64,000 nt of DNA from CADEDV01 sp964412375. Its GTDB lineage: Bacteria > Bacteroidota > Bacteroidia > Chitinophagales > Chitinophagaceae. The position numbers were made by a program, and so were the translations under genes. Each line of letters begins with the position of its first letter. Position 1 is the first letter of the stretch. The notes under the pieces were generated by a model, which was not told where the DNA came from, searched no databases, and saw only the letters and a list, made by a program, of their open reading frames with translations. The stretch lies in contig CAYPOD010000001.1 of the NCBI GenBank assembly GCA_964412375.1, positions 283,799 to 347,798 on the forward strand, given 5' to 3'. Positions 51,623-59,175 of the stretch are shown here, piece after piece.

Positions 51623-53368
51623 ATGAAAAATTTTACTATTATGAAAGGATTCCTTTCTATCGCAATACTGGTTTGCATTTCCACAAGCAGCCTGTTTGCA
51701 CAAACAGCCTCAATAAGTCCGGAGAATTCAACTATTTGGGCCAATGCAACACAAAATTTTACAGTGACTACAACTGGATTTGGCTCAAATAATAATAACA
51801 GGACATTTGTTTATACAATCACAGGTCCGGGAGCAACGATTCCATCTAGCCCTGCCAATTTCAATTGTTCATCAGGATGTAATACAGAAAGCCATGTAAT
51901 CCAATTTCCCACCCCGGGTACTTACACAGTATCGGTAACAGTGACACAAACCCAGGGGGGATCAGCCGTAGCCAACACATCTACAACTATTAATGTTATA
52001 GCTCCTAATTTATATTCGACTTCCGGATCAGGTACAATAAAAGCTTGGGCAATAGACCCAATAAATGGGTCTGTTATTTTTGGACCTGCTGACGTTTTCT
52101 CCCCTGGCCAATCAACAGCAGCTTTGGGAAAAAACCAGCCAAATACTCACGCCAACGATCCCTTGGGTTACTTGTATTGGTTACCCAATATTTCCAACAC
52201 CGGAACAGTAACCGTATATGCCCGAAATCCTGATGGAAGCGGGTCATCTGTAAATATTGCCAGCCTTGATTTCACTCCTGATAATACCGGCCTTGGGTTT
52301 GTGCGTCTCGCCATTGATCCTTTTGGCTGGGGTTGGATATTGGCAGGCAATGGTAGTCAGTTATACCTGGCAAAGTTTGAAGCAAAAGGTACAACCGCTA
52401 CTTCAATTCAGATAGTAAACAACTCTGTAAATGTTTCCGGCGGTGGAAGCGTTGCTGATTTTCAGAATGGCGACCTTGCTTTCACTGCTAATGGTGTATT
52501 GTATGCTCTTGCCAATGTTACCAATGGTGTTACAGGTATCTATACCATGGATGTAGCTTCACAGACCACTACGTTGAACAGGAAATGGACATTGACAGAC
52601 GGAATCGGCGGACAATTCTCCGGAAGTGTAAATGGGGTCGCTTTTACCCAGACCGGCTCATTACACATTTCCACTTCTGATGGTCTTTATTTCATTGATC
52701 AAAATTCGGCTAACCAGGTAAGTGGCACTGTGAATTGTGTCCAAATTCTTGCTACCAGCGGTCTGACAGACCTGGCATCTGATAAATTTCCGCTGCAAAC
52801 CACTCTCCCGGTAAAGCTGTTGAGTTTTAGTGGCAGCCTTAGAAATGATATTTCAACATTAAGTTGGGAAACTGAAAACGAAGAGAATTTCAGTCATTTC
52901 GAAATTGAAAGAAGCAGCGATGGATTTAATTTTTCTTTGAAAGGTAATAAAGCTTCTCTCGGACAGGCAGGTCGTTCATATTATCAATTCACAGATAACC
53001 TCGCCACTATAACAGGCAATGTGTTCTGGTATCGTTTGAAAATAGTTGACCTCGATGGCAGTTTCAAATACAGTGATGTGATCATGATACGCCGTGACCA
53101 AAAAAGCCTCACAGGTTTGATTATGAATCCTAACCCGGTTGTAAATGGCATTGGCACTGTTCGTTTCACAGCCCAATCACAGGGTCTTGCCACTTTCAGG
53201 ATCATGGATGCAAATGGACGGTTATTACTCCAGCAGCAAAGTAAGATCACTGAAGGTGTTAACAGTGTGGCGATAAACAACCTGAATAAACTGGAACCCG
53301 GAACATATGTAATTCAAATGATCAACGGTGCTGAAATCAATACATCCCGCTTCATCATTATCCGTTAG
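51623..53368 (+). CDS. T9SS-sorted secreted protein, paralog A
   Basis: 581 residues from the ATG at 51623 (MKNFTIMKGFLS), which gives a clean signal peptide (ends LFAQ). A PKD/Ig-like domain follows (about 25-130, FVYTITGPGATIPSSPANFNC, TVTQTQGG). Then comes a region that looks like a six-bladed or NHL-like beta domain (about 135-390, ending LHISTSDGLYFIDQNSA). A LPVKLLSFSG / ETENEENFSHFEIERSSDG module and a Por C-terminal tail (MNPNPV, LEPGTYVIQMINGAE ... FIIIR) finish the protein. Closely related to the next gene along its whole length. Surface-anchored or released through type IX secretion; substrate unknown. Confidence 0.88.
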   Translation: MKNFTIMKGFLSIAILVCISTSSLFAQTASISPENSTIWANATQNFTVTTTGFGSNNNNRTFVYTITGPGATIPSSPANFNCSSGCNTESHVIQFPTPGTYTVSVTVTQTQGGSAVANTSTTINVIAPNLYSTSGSGTIKAWAIDPINGSVIFGPADVFSPGQSTAALGKNQPNTHANDPLGYLYWLPNISNTGTVTVYARNPDGSGSSVNIASLDFTPDNTGLGFVRLAIDPFGWGWILAGNGSQLYLAKFEAKGTTATSIQIVNNSVNVSGGGSVADFQNGDLAFTANGVLYALANVTNGVTGIYTMDVASQTTTLNRKWTLTDGIGGQFSGSVNGVAFTQTGSLHISTSDGLYFIDQNSANQVSGTVNCVQILATSGLTDLASDKFPLQTTLPVKLLSFSGSLRNDISTLSWETENEENFSHFEIERSSDGFNFSLKGNKASLGQAGRSYYQFTDNLATITGNVFWYRLKIVDLDGSFKYSDVIMIRRDQKSLTGLIMNPNPVVNGIGTVRFTAQSQGLATFRIMDANGRLLLQQQSKITEGVNSVAINNLNKLEPGTYVIQMINGAEINTSRFIIIR

Positions 53369-53403
53369 TGTATTCAAAAATTAATGCTCAGGGTTTTATC
53401 CCT

Positions 53404-53437
53404 AAACCCCTTTTGCTTCATGCAAAGGGGTTTTTTT
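53404..53437 (+). terminator. Terminator after paralog A
   Basis: AACCCCTTTTGC and GCAAAGGGGTT form a stem with one bulged T, followed by seven T. The preceding TGCTCAGGGTTTTAT is repeated before the terminator of paralog B. The rest of the gap to the leader of paralog B (53438-53669) shows no supported feature. Confidence 0.85.
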
Positions 53438-53669
53438 GTTGTCAGAATTGGATGAAGTGCATTGCTGATTGGTTCCAAATAAAAAAAACAAATAATAAAA
53501 CTTGAAAGGGCATGATCGAATAGTATAGTAAAAATACTGCCTTTGTTTTTATGCTGATCAAAAAAATGAAAAACAAAAAGAATCAAACTTATTGCAAATC
53601 AGATCAATACGAATGTTTTGAGACTTTGGCAACTAAATTTTGATTATCCTGAACTTGCATCTTAAAAAT

Positions 53670-53855
53670 CTGGTTTATACATTTACAATCCCCGATTCAA
53701 ATCCTTTCTAAAAGCCTCGTAGTACCCTCCCTGAATCGTTATCCAATCATTCTTCCAGGAAGCCGTCTGTATCAATTCCTTTCGATGACCAGTTGAATCC
53801 ATCTCCCCAAAACCATTTGGTTCAGGATTTTTTTATTCAAATAAAACCTACGAGC
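53670..53855 (+). promoter_or_regulatory. Conserved leader of T9SS paralog B
   Basis: The counterpart of 51440-51622, with the same ordered blocks: CCTTTCGA at 53778-53785, GGTTCAGGATTT at 53819-53830, and ATAAAACCTACGAGC immediately before the ATG. The intervening bases have diverged, so block conservation may reflect selection on a regulatory RNA or protein site. Confidence 0.5.
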
Positions 53856-55628
53856 ATGAAAAGTTTTACATTTCTGAAAGGATTCCTTTCGCTATTCTTA
53901 ATCATGCTGCTTGCCACCAACCGGCTTGCAGCGCAAACTGCCAGCATCTCACCGGACAACGGAAGTATAGTGGCCGGCACATCACAAAGTTTCACTATCA
54001 CTACAAGTGACTTTGGTGGCAACAACAACGACAGAACATTTGTCTACACCATTACCGGACCCGGGGCTACTATTCCTGCATCGCCGGCAAATTTCAACTG
54101 TACAACGGGATGTAACTCAGAGTCACATTCGTTTCAGTTTAATACACCTGGCACCTATACGATTGCGGTAACAGTTACCCAAACACAGGGTGGTTCAGCG
54201 GTTGCTAACGCATCAACAACACTTACCGTTTTCAATCCTAATATGTGGTCTGCTTCCGGAACAGGACCCATTCGTGCCTATACGGTCAATCCCGTTTCCG
54301 GCGAAATCATCAATGGCCCGGCAGAAATTAGCACCCCTTCTGTTTCAACTGCAGCTCTTGGGAAGAACAAGGCAAATCCAAACGATCCGGATGGCTATCT
54401 CTATTATCTTAACAGGGATGATGCCAATTCTTTAAACGGGGTTGTTACCGTCTATTCTGTCAGCCCAACCGGAACCAATAATGGCAGCCGGGGTACTATA
54501 GATATGAATGGAGCAGGAAACAATGAAGACTTCAGCTATGTACGTCTTGGTTTTGATGACAGCGGAAGAGGCTGGATTATTGCAGGGAATGCCACTAATG
54601 GAACAGTTTATATTGCTTCGTTCCAGGGGAATGGATCCGCAGCCATCAGCAACGTGAACACATTTGGAAATGCTTCACTGGCTATTTCCGGTGGTTCTGC
54701 TTCAGAATTTCAAAATGGCGACCTTGCCATAAGCGGTAGCGGTACTTTGTATGTTGTAGCAAACATTTCCGATGGCAGCACCTACGTTTATACGTTGAAT
54801 TCTCTTTCTACCCCCACCACACTTACCCGTAAGTGGACTGTTCTTGACCAGGATGACAACAATTTTACAGGCAGTGTAAATGGTGTAGCATGGACGCAAT
54901 CAGGATCGCTGCATATTTCTACCAGCAGTGCCATTTATTTTATTGATCAGTTTACAGCCAATACTGCCAGCGGCACTGTAAATGCTACGCTTGTGCCCGG
55001 CTCTACCAGCCCAAGCGGACTTACAGACCTGGCATCAGATGCATTCCCGACTCAAACCACCTTACCAGTTCGCCTGCTCACCTTCTCCGGCACTTATCGC
55101 AACCAGGTGGCTGCTTTGAACTGGGAAACTGAGAATGAAGTTAACTTCAGCCATTTTGAAGTGGAAAGAAGCAGCAACGGCTCTTTGTTCACCAGCATTG
55201 GCAATAAGCCTTCGCTGCGCAGCACAGGTCGTTCTGCATATCAGCATACTGATAACCTGGCCGCTGTTTCGGGCAATGTATTCTGGTATCGCCTGAAGAT
55301 CGTTGATCTGGATGGTCAGTTCAAATACAGCAATGTGGTAATGGTGCGTAAAGACGATAAGATTATTTCCGGCATTATGCTTAGCCCGAACCCGGTAAGA
55401 GGAAATGGCCTTGCCACCATTCGTTTTAACTCTTCCCAGAGTGGATTAGTGACCATTCGTGTGCTGGATATTACGGGAAGGGTGGTACTGCAACAACAAA
55501 GCAAAACCTACGAAGGAACCAACAGCCTCCCGCTGAATAATGCCGACAAACTGCAACCAGGTTCTTATGTCATTCAACTGGCTAAAGAAGACCAGGTAAG
55601 CACGGCTAAGTTTACGGTAGTACGCTGA
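53856..55628 (+). CDS. T9SS-sorted secreted protein, paralog B
   Basis: 590 residues from the ATG at 53856 (MKSFTFLKGFLS). It has the same architecture and order as paralog A: signal peptide ending LAAQ, PKD-like domain with the shared RTFVYTITGPGATIP and VTQTQGGSAVAN strings, beta-propeller-like middle (LHISTSSAIYFIDQFTA), LPVRLLTFSG / NFSHFEVERSSNG module, and a Por tail (LSPNPVRGNGLATIRF, LQPGSYVIQLAKED ... FTVVR). The middle domain differs most between the two. Upstream ATG at 53793 lies in the leader and would break the signal peptide. Arose by tandem duplication including leader and terminator. Confidence 0.88.
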   Translation: MKSFTFLKGFLSLFLIMLLATNRLAAQTASISPDNGSIVAGTSQSFTITTSDFGGNNNDRTFVYTITGPGATIPASPANFNCTTGCNSESHSFQFNTPGTYTIAVTVTQTQGGSAVANASTTLTVFNPNMWSASGTGPIRAYTVNPVSGEIINGPAEISTPSVSTAALGKNKANPNDPDGYLYYLNRDDANSLNGVVTVYSVSPTGTNNGSRGTIDMNGAGNNEDFSYVRLGFDDSGRGWIIAGNATNGTVYIASFQGNGSAAISNVNTFGNASLAISGGSASEFQNGDLAISGSGTLYVVANISDGSTYVYTLNSLSTPTTLTRKWTVLDQDDNNFTGSVNGVAWTQSGSLHISTSSAIYFIDQFTANTASGTVNATLVPGSTSPSGLTDLASDAFPTQTTLPVRLLTFSGTYRNQVAALNWETENEVNFSHFEVERSSNGSLFTSIGNKPSLRSTGRSAYQHTDNLAAVSGNVFWYRLKIVDLDGQFKYSNVVMVRKDDKIISGIMLSPNPVRGNGLATIRFNSSQSGLVTIRVLDITGRVVLQQQSKTYEGTNSLPLNNADKLQPGSYVIQLAKEDQVSTAKFTVVR

Positions 55629-55667
55629 GCAATTCATTAATTGCAATGCTCAGGGTTTTATACCTTG

Positions 55668-55705
55668 AACCCCTCTTGCCCAAAAGGCGGAGGGGTTACT
55701 TTTTT
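55668..55705 (+). terminator. Terminator after paralog B
   Basis: AACCCCTC and GAGGGGTT (eight pairs) with an inner GCC/GGC, then a short gap and six T. Preceded by AATGCTCAGGGTTTTAT as in paralog A. Confidence 0.85.
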
Positions 55706-55816
55706 CCAGAGAACCACTCCTGTATTTATTGAAAATTTTTATAGAATATTCTTTTGTAGTAGACTGAAACTTCGTAATTTAATAGTCCGAATGTTTTTAA
55801 TCTTAAACCATTGTGT

Positions 55817-57079
55817 ATGAGAAAAAGTTTACCCTGCTTTTCCCTCCTTGCCGGTGCTGTGCTGTTGACATCCGTTGTCTATGGTCAATCAGACCGGTTT
55901 GCCTGGGCTGTCACCGATGTAACGAAAGATGGTGTCAACTGGAGTTATCTTAGAAAGCTGAATCTTCAGAATGGCAAATTCACCGATGTGCTCCTGAATG
56001 GTGCTGCAACAAATCAAACAGCATACGATGCTGTGAGTAAAAAAGAGATCGTTTCCTTCAATATGGATGTAGCAGCAAAAGGCTATGCTATTCAACCTGC
56101 GTTCAGCAGTGGTGTGGCGGCTATGGCTTTTGACAAAAAGAACAACCGTATCTGGTACACTCCTATGTTCATTGATCAGCTCCGGTATATCGATGCCAAA
56201 AACATGAAAGTGTATTATGTGACCGGACAAGCTTTCACAGGTATGATCAGCAAAAATGCCGACCAGGGCAATATCATCACCCGCATGACAATGGGAGATG
56301 ACGGTAATGGCTATGCCCTCACCAATGACGGAACACACCTTATCCGTTTTGGCAGTAATGGTAAAAATATACTCGTTACAGACCTGGGAACTTTGGTGGA
56401 CAACCCCGCCAATAAAGGTTTTTCCATTCATGGTTCCTGCACCAGTTTTGGTGGTGATATGATTGCCGATAATGAAGGCAATCTTTTCATCATCTCGGCC
56501 CGCAATTATGTTTTCAAAGTAAACATAGATTCAAAAGTGGCCACATACCTTGGCCGTGTGTCAGGTCTTCCCAATAATTTTACTACCAACGGTGCCGCCG
56601 TTACACCAGACAACAAAGTGCTGATCAGCAGCGCCACTGAAGCCACCAATAGCTTCTTTAAGGTTGATATGAAAACGCTGGCAGCTACACATATGCCGCT
56701 GGCTGATAACTGGCGCAGTTCAGACCTGGCCAACAGTAATGTGCTGAATACAGCAAGAAGATCAAACCCTGTGGTGGATGTTCCCGCACTGATCAGTGAT
56801 AACGATGATATGGAATCAGGAAAGATTCAGATCTATCCCAACCCCGTTACCAATAACCAGTTTGCAGTTCATTTCAACCAGCTGGAGCCCGGAGAATACA
56901 CCATTCAATTGATGGATGTGATGGGTAAAAAACTGTTGCAGCGTATAGTGAATGTCAATGGTAAAGGACAGGCCGAAACGATCCGTGTTGACGGATTGGC
57001 TGCGCAAGGGTTTTATCTTATCAATGTGGTGGATAAAAATAACCGGTCTGTTTTCACCAAAAAACTCGTTGTGCAGTAG
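55817..57079 (+). CDS. T9SS-sorted secreted protein with propeller-like domain
   Basis: 420 residues from the ATG at 55817; the TTG at 55811 is less likely. Signal peptide about 1-22 (ends VYGQ). The middle (about 25-325) has beta-propeller-like repeats (GVAAMAFDKKNNRIWYTPMF, MTMGDDGNGYALTNDGTHLIRFG, KVLISSATEATNSFFKVD). The end is a standard Por tail (IYPNPVTNNQFAVHFNQLEPGEYTIQLMDVMGKKLLQ ... FTKKLVVQ). Distinct from the two preceding paralogs except for the sorting tail. The substrate or role is unknown; single-gene unit with its own terminator. Confidence 0.88.
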   Translation: MRKSLPCFSLLAGAVLLTSVVYGQSDRFAWAVTDVTKDGVNWSYLRKLNLQNGKFTDVLLNGAATNQTAYDAVSKKEIVSFNMDVAAKGYAIQPAFSSGVAAMAFDKKNNRIWYTPMFIDQLRYIDAKNMKVYYVTGQAFTGMISKNADQGNIITRMTMGDDGNGYALTNDGTHLIRFGSNGKNILVTDLGTLVDNPANKGFSIHGSCTSFGGDMIADNEGNLFIISARNYVFKVNIDSKVATYLGRVSGLPNNFTTNGAAVTPDNKVLISSATEATNSFFKVDMKTLAATHMPLADNWRSSDLANSNVLNTARRSNPVVDVPALISDNDDMESGKIQIYPNPVTNNQFAVHFNQLEPGEYTIQLMDVMGKKLLQRIVNVNGKGQAETIRVDGLAAQGFYLINVVDKNNRSVFTKKLVVQ

Positions 57080-57100
57080 AATTTATTTTACTGCGTTTCA

Positions 57101-57132
57101 GCGCCGGTCCCGTAAGGCCGGCGTTTTTTTTA
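57101..57132 (+). terminator. Terminator after the propeller T9SS gene
   Basis: CGCCGG and CCGGCG with flanking CC/GG pairs form a G/C-rich stem around CGTAA, followed by eight T. Confidence 0.9.
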
Positions 57133-57163
57133 CCTATATCCCCTAAAGGGGAGTATTATGACT

Positions 57164-57171
57164 TAGTTTTG
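57164..57171 (+). promoter_or_regulatory. -7 promoter element of obg
   Basis: TAGTTTTG matches TAnnTTTG. The obg ATG at 57179 is only eight bases beyond, so the mRNA is predicted to be leaderless or nearly so. A CCCCTAAAGGGG palindrome (57140-57151) sits where the -33 contact would be. Confidence 0.5.
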
Positions 57172-57178
57172 CGCAGCA

Positions 57179-58180
57179 ATGGAAAAAAGCAATTTTGTTG
57201 ACCAGATCAGGATCTTTTGCCGCAGCGGCCATGGCGGACCGGGCAGTAAACATTTTATGCGAAACAAGTTTACAGCAATGGGCGGGCCCGATGGAGGCGA
57301 TGGCGGACGTGGCGGCCACATCATTTTAAAAGGCAATAAAAATCTATGGACCCTGCTGCACCTGCGGTATTTTAAAAATGTGCTGGCGGAAAATGGTGAA
57401 GGCGGCAGCGGTAATAATAAAACCGGTCGGTTTGGAAAAGATGTGATCATTGAAGTGCCGCTGGGTACCATTGCCCGGGATGAAGAAACGGGGCAACAGG
57501 AAGTAGAAATTTTAGAAGATGGCCAGGAAGTGGTCTGGATGGAAGGCGGAAAAGGCGGATTAGGCAATGCACATTTTGCCACCCCCACCAACCAGGCACC
57601 TGAATATGCACAACCGGGACTTCCCGGAAAGGAAGGGTGGAAGATCTTAGAATTAAAAGTGCTGGCTGATGTAGGCCTGGTGGGTTTTCCTAACGCCGGC
57701 AAATCAACTTTGTTATCAGTAATTACAGCAGCCAAACCCAAAATCGCTGATTATGCTTTCACCACCCTCACCCCCAACCTGGGAATGGTGGAATACCGTG
57801 ACGGCAAAAGTTTCTGTATTGCCGATCTGCCGGGAATAATTGAAGGAGCTGCGGAGGGAAGAGGATTGGGACACCGGTTCCTCCGACATATTGAAAGAAA
57901 TTCTGTTTTGCTTTTTTTAATTCCTGCAGACAGTAACGATCATAAAAAGGAATTTGAGATTTTGGTAAATGAACTGGAGCAATACAATCCAGAACTGCTG
58001 CACAAGCAATTCATTATCGCTATCAGTAAAAGTGATATGCTGGATGAGGAACTAAAGGCAGAAATAGAAAAGCAATTACCGCAGCATATTCCTCATCTGT
58101 TCATTTCTTCGGTCACTACGAAAGGATTGATAGAATTAAAGGACCTGCTTTGGAAAACCCTGAACAACCCTGTTGAATAA
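57179..58180 (+). CDS. obg: Obg/CgtA-family GTPase
   Basis: An essential ribosome-associated GTPase involved in 50S maturation and stress signalling. 333 residues. The glycine-rich Obg fold (1-158; GGPDGGDGGRGGHIILKG) precedes the G domain: P-loop GFPNAGKSTLLS (about 166-177), switch region TTLTPNLGMV, G3 DLPGIIEGAAEGRGLGHRFLRH, and G4 as SKSD rather than NKxD (IIAISKSDML). The last change is frequent in Bacteroidota Obg, to my knowledge. The C-terminal OCT domain of longer homologs is absent, as is usual for this phylum. Single gene. Confidence 0.96.
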   Translation: MEKSNFVDQIRIFCRSGHGGPGSKHFMRNKFTAMGGPDGGDGGRGGHIILKGNKNLWTLLHLRYFKNVLAENGEGGSGNNKTGRFGKDVIIEVPLGTIARDEETGQQEVEILEDGQEVVWMEGGKGGLGNAHFATPTNQAPEYAQPGLPGKEGWKILELKVLADVGLVGFPNAGKSTLLSVITAAKPKIADYAFTTLTPNLGMVEYRDGKSFCIADLPGIIEGAAEGRGLGHRFLRHIERNSVLLFLIPADSNDHKKEFEILVNELEQYNPELLHKQFIIAISKSDMLDEELKAEIEKQLPQHIPHLFISSVTTKGLIELKDLLWKTLNNPVE

Positions 58181-58249
58181 ATTTACCGGCCTTACGGTAT
58201 TCCGTCATTGTAATTAATTTCTTTACTTAGCAACTTTAAATACCCAAAT

Positions 58250-59056
58250 ATGAAAAAACTTGTTTTTCTTCCTGCTACCCTCCTGTTGTGTGTTGCTGTA
58301 TCCGCACAATCCACCAAAACCCTGAAATCATCTTTAGAATTGAAAATAGTGGGTGAAGGAGGCGCCAATGGTGCTTCCGTAGCCTGGCACCCCGGTCAAA
58401 AAAAGTATTATGCAGCCGTTGCAGGTAATGTGAGCTTTCCTTTTGCTGTGTATAATGAAAAAGGTGACCGCCTTTCCACTTCGGATCAACAAACCCTGTT
58501 TGATATCCGCGGCATGTGGTATAATCCTGATACGAAGAATATACAAATGAACGGGTACAAAGAATTTGGATGGGCCGAGTACCAACTGGATCAGAACGGG
58601 ATCCCGCAGGATATCTCACCACTGCAAGAAGGCAAACATCAGCCTTCGGATCAATGCTCCGGCTCATTTGATCCCAAAGAAAATGCTGTTTATTTCCTTT
58701 CGGAAAATGGAGAGTTGGAAAAATATGATTATGAAACCGCTTCTTTTAAAAAAGCAATAAGTCTTCGCCTGGGAAAAACAAAAAAAAGCAACGATAAGTC
58801 CGGCAACGACAATGATATTGAAAATTACAACATCACCACAGCAGTTTTCACCGGTATCAAAAATGCGGAGATCGGTTTGCTCAATACTTTATCAAGAGAA
58901 ATTGAATTATACAGTCTCTCCGATGGCTTTATCAGCCGCCGGCTAAAACTTCCCGACAACGCTCCTGTAAATGGGGTGCTTAATTTTGCCTATTGCAACA
59001 ATCTCTTCTGGCTGTTTGATAAAGAAAACCGGGTTTGGAAGGGATATAAACAATAA
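58250..59056 (+). CDS. Secreted hypothetical protein, propeller-like
   Basis: 268 residues with a signal peptide (about 1-19, ends VSAQ). Motifs such as GANGASVAWHPGQKKYYAAVAG, TLFDIRGMWYNPDTKNIQMNGY and LPDNAPVNGVLNFAYCNNLFWLFDKENRVW suggest four or five beta-propeller blades. I do not recognise the family. It is followed 21 bases later by a terminator, so it is a single-gene unit after obg. CTTTACTTAGC upstream may be promoter sequence. Confidence 0.7.
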   Translation: MKKLVFLPATLLLCVAVSAQSTKTLKSSLELKIVGEGGANGASVAWHPGQKKYYAAVAGNVSFPFAVYNEKGDRLSTSDQQTLFDIRGMWYNPDTKNIQMNGYKEFGWAEYQLDQNGIPQDISPLQEGKHQPSDQCSGSFDPKENAVYFLSENGELEKYDYETASFKKAISLRLGKTKKSNDKSGNDNDIENYNITTAVFTGIKNAEIGLLNTLSREIELYSLSDGFISRRLKLPDNAPVNGVLNFAYCNNLFWLFDKENRVWKGYKQ

Positions 59057-59077
59057 ATAATTCTTCTTTGGATATGA

Positions 59078-59100
59078 AACCGGCCCAATGGCCGGTTTTT
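59078..59100 (+). terminator. Terminator after the 268-residue secreted protein
   Basis: ACCGGCC, loop CAAT, GGCCGGT: seven G/C-rich pairs (eight with A/T closing) followed by five T. It lies inside the apparent 5' extension of the S46 peptidase ORF and so decides that gene's start at 59176. Confidence 0.9.
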
Positions 59101-59147
59101 CTTTTTGCTGACTCTTTTCTCCATATCTGGGTTGTCTGCGTTTTTAG

Positions 59148-59155
59148 TAGGTTTG
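59148..59155 (+). promoter_or_regulatory. -7 promoter element of the S46 peptidase
   Basis: TAGGTTTG fits TAnnTTTG; the start codon at 59176 is 20 bases further on, leaving a leader of about 14 bases. Confidence 0.5.
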
Positions 59156-59175
59156 CCTATACAAAAAATCAAACC

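Noticed and set aside
53374..53586. 70-codon leftward frame after T9SS paralog A
   Set aside because: It runs antisense through the terminator and has no recognisable product or start signal.
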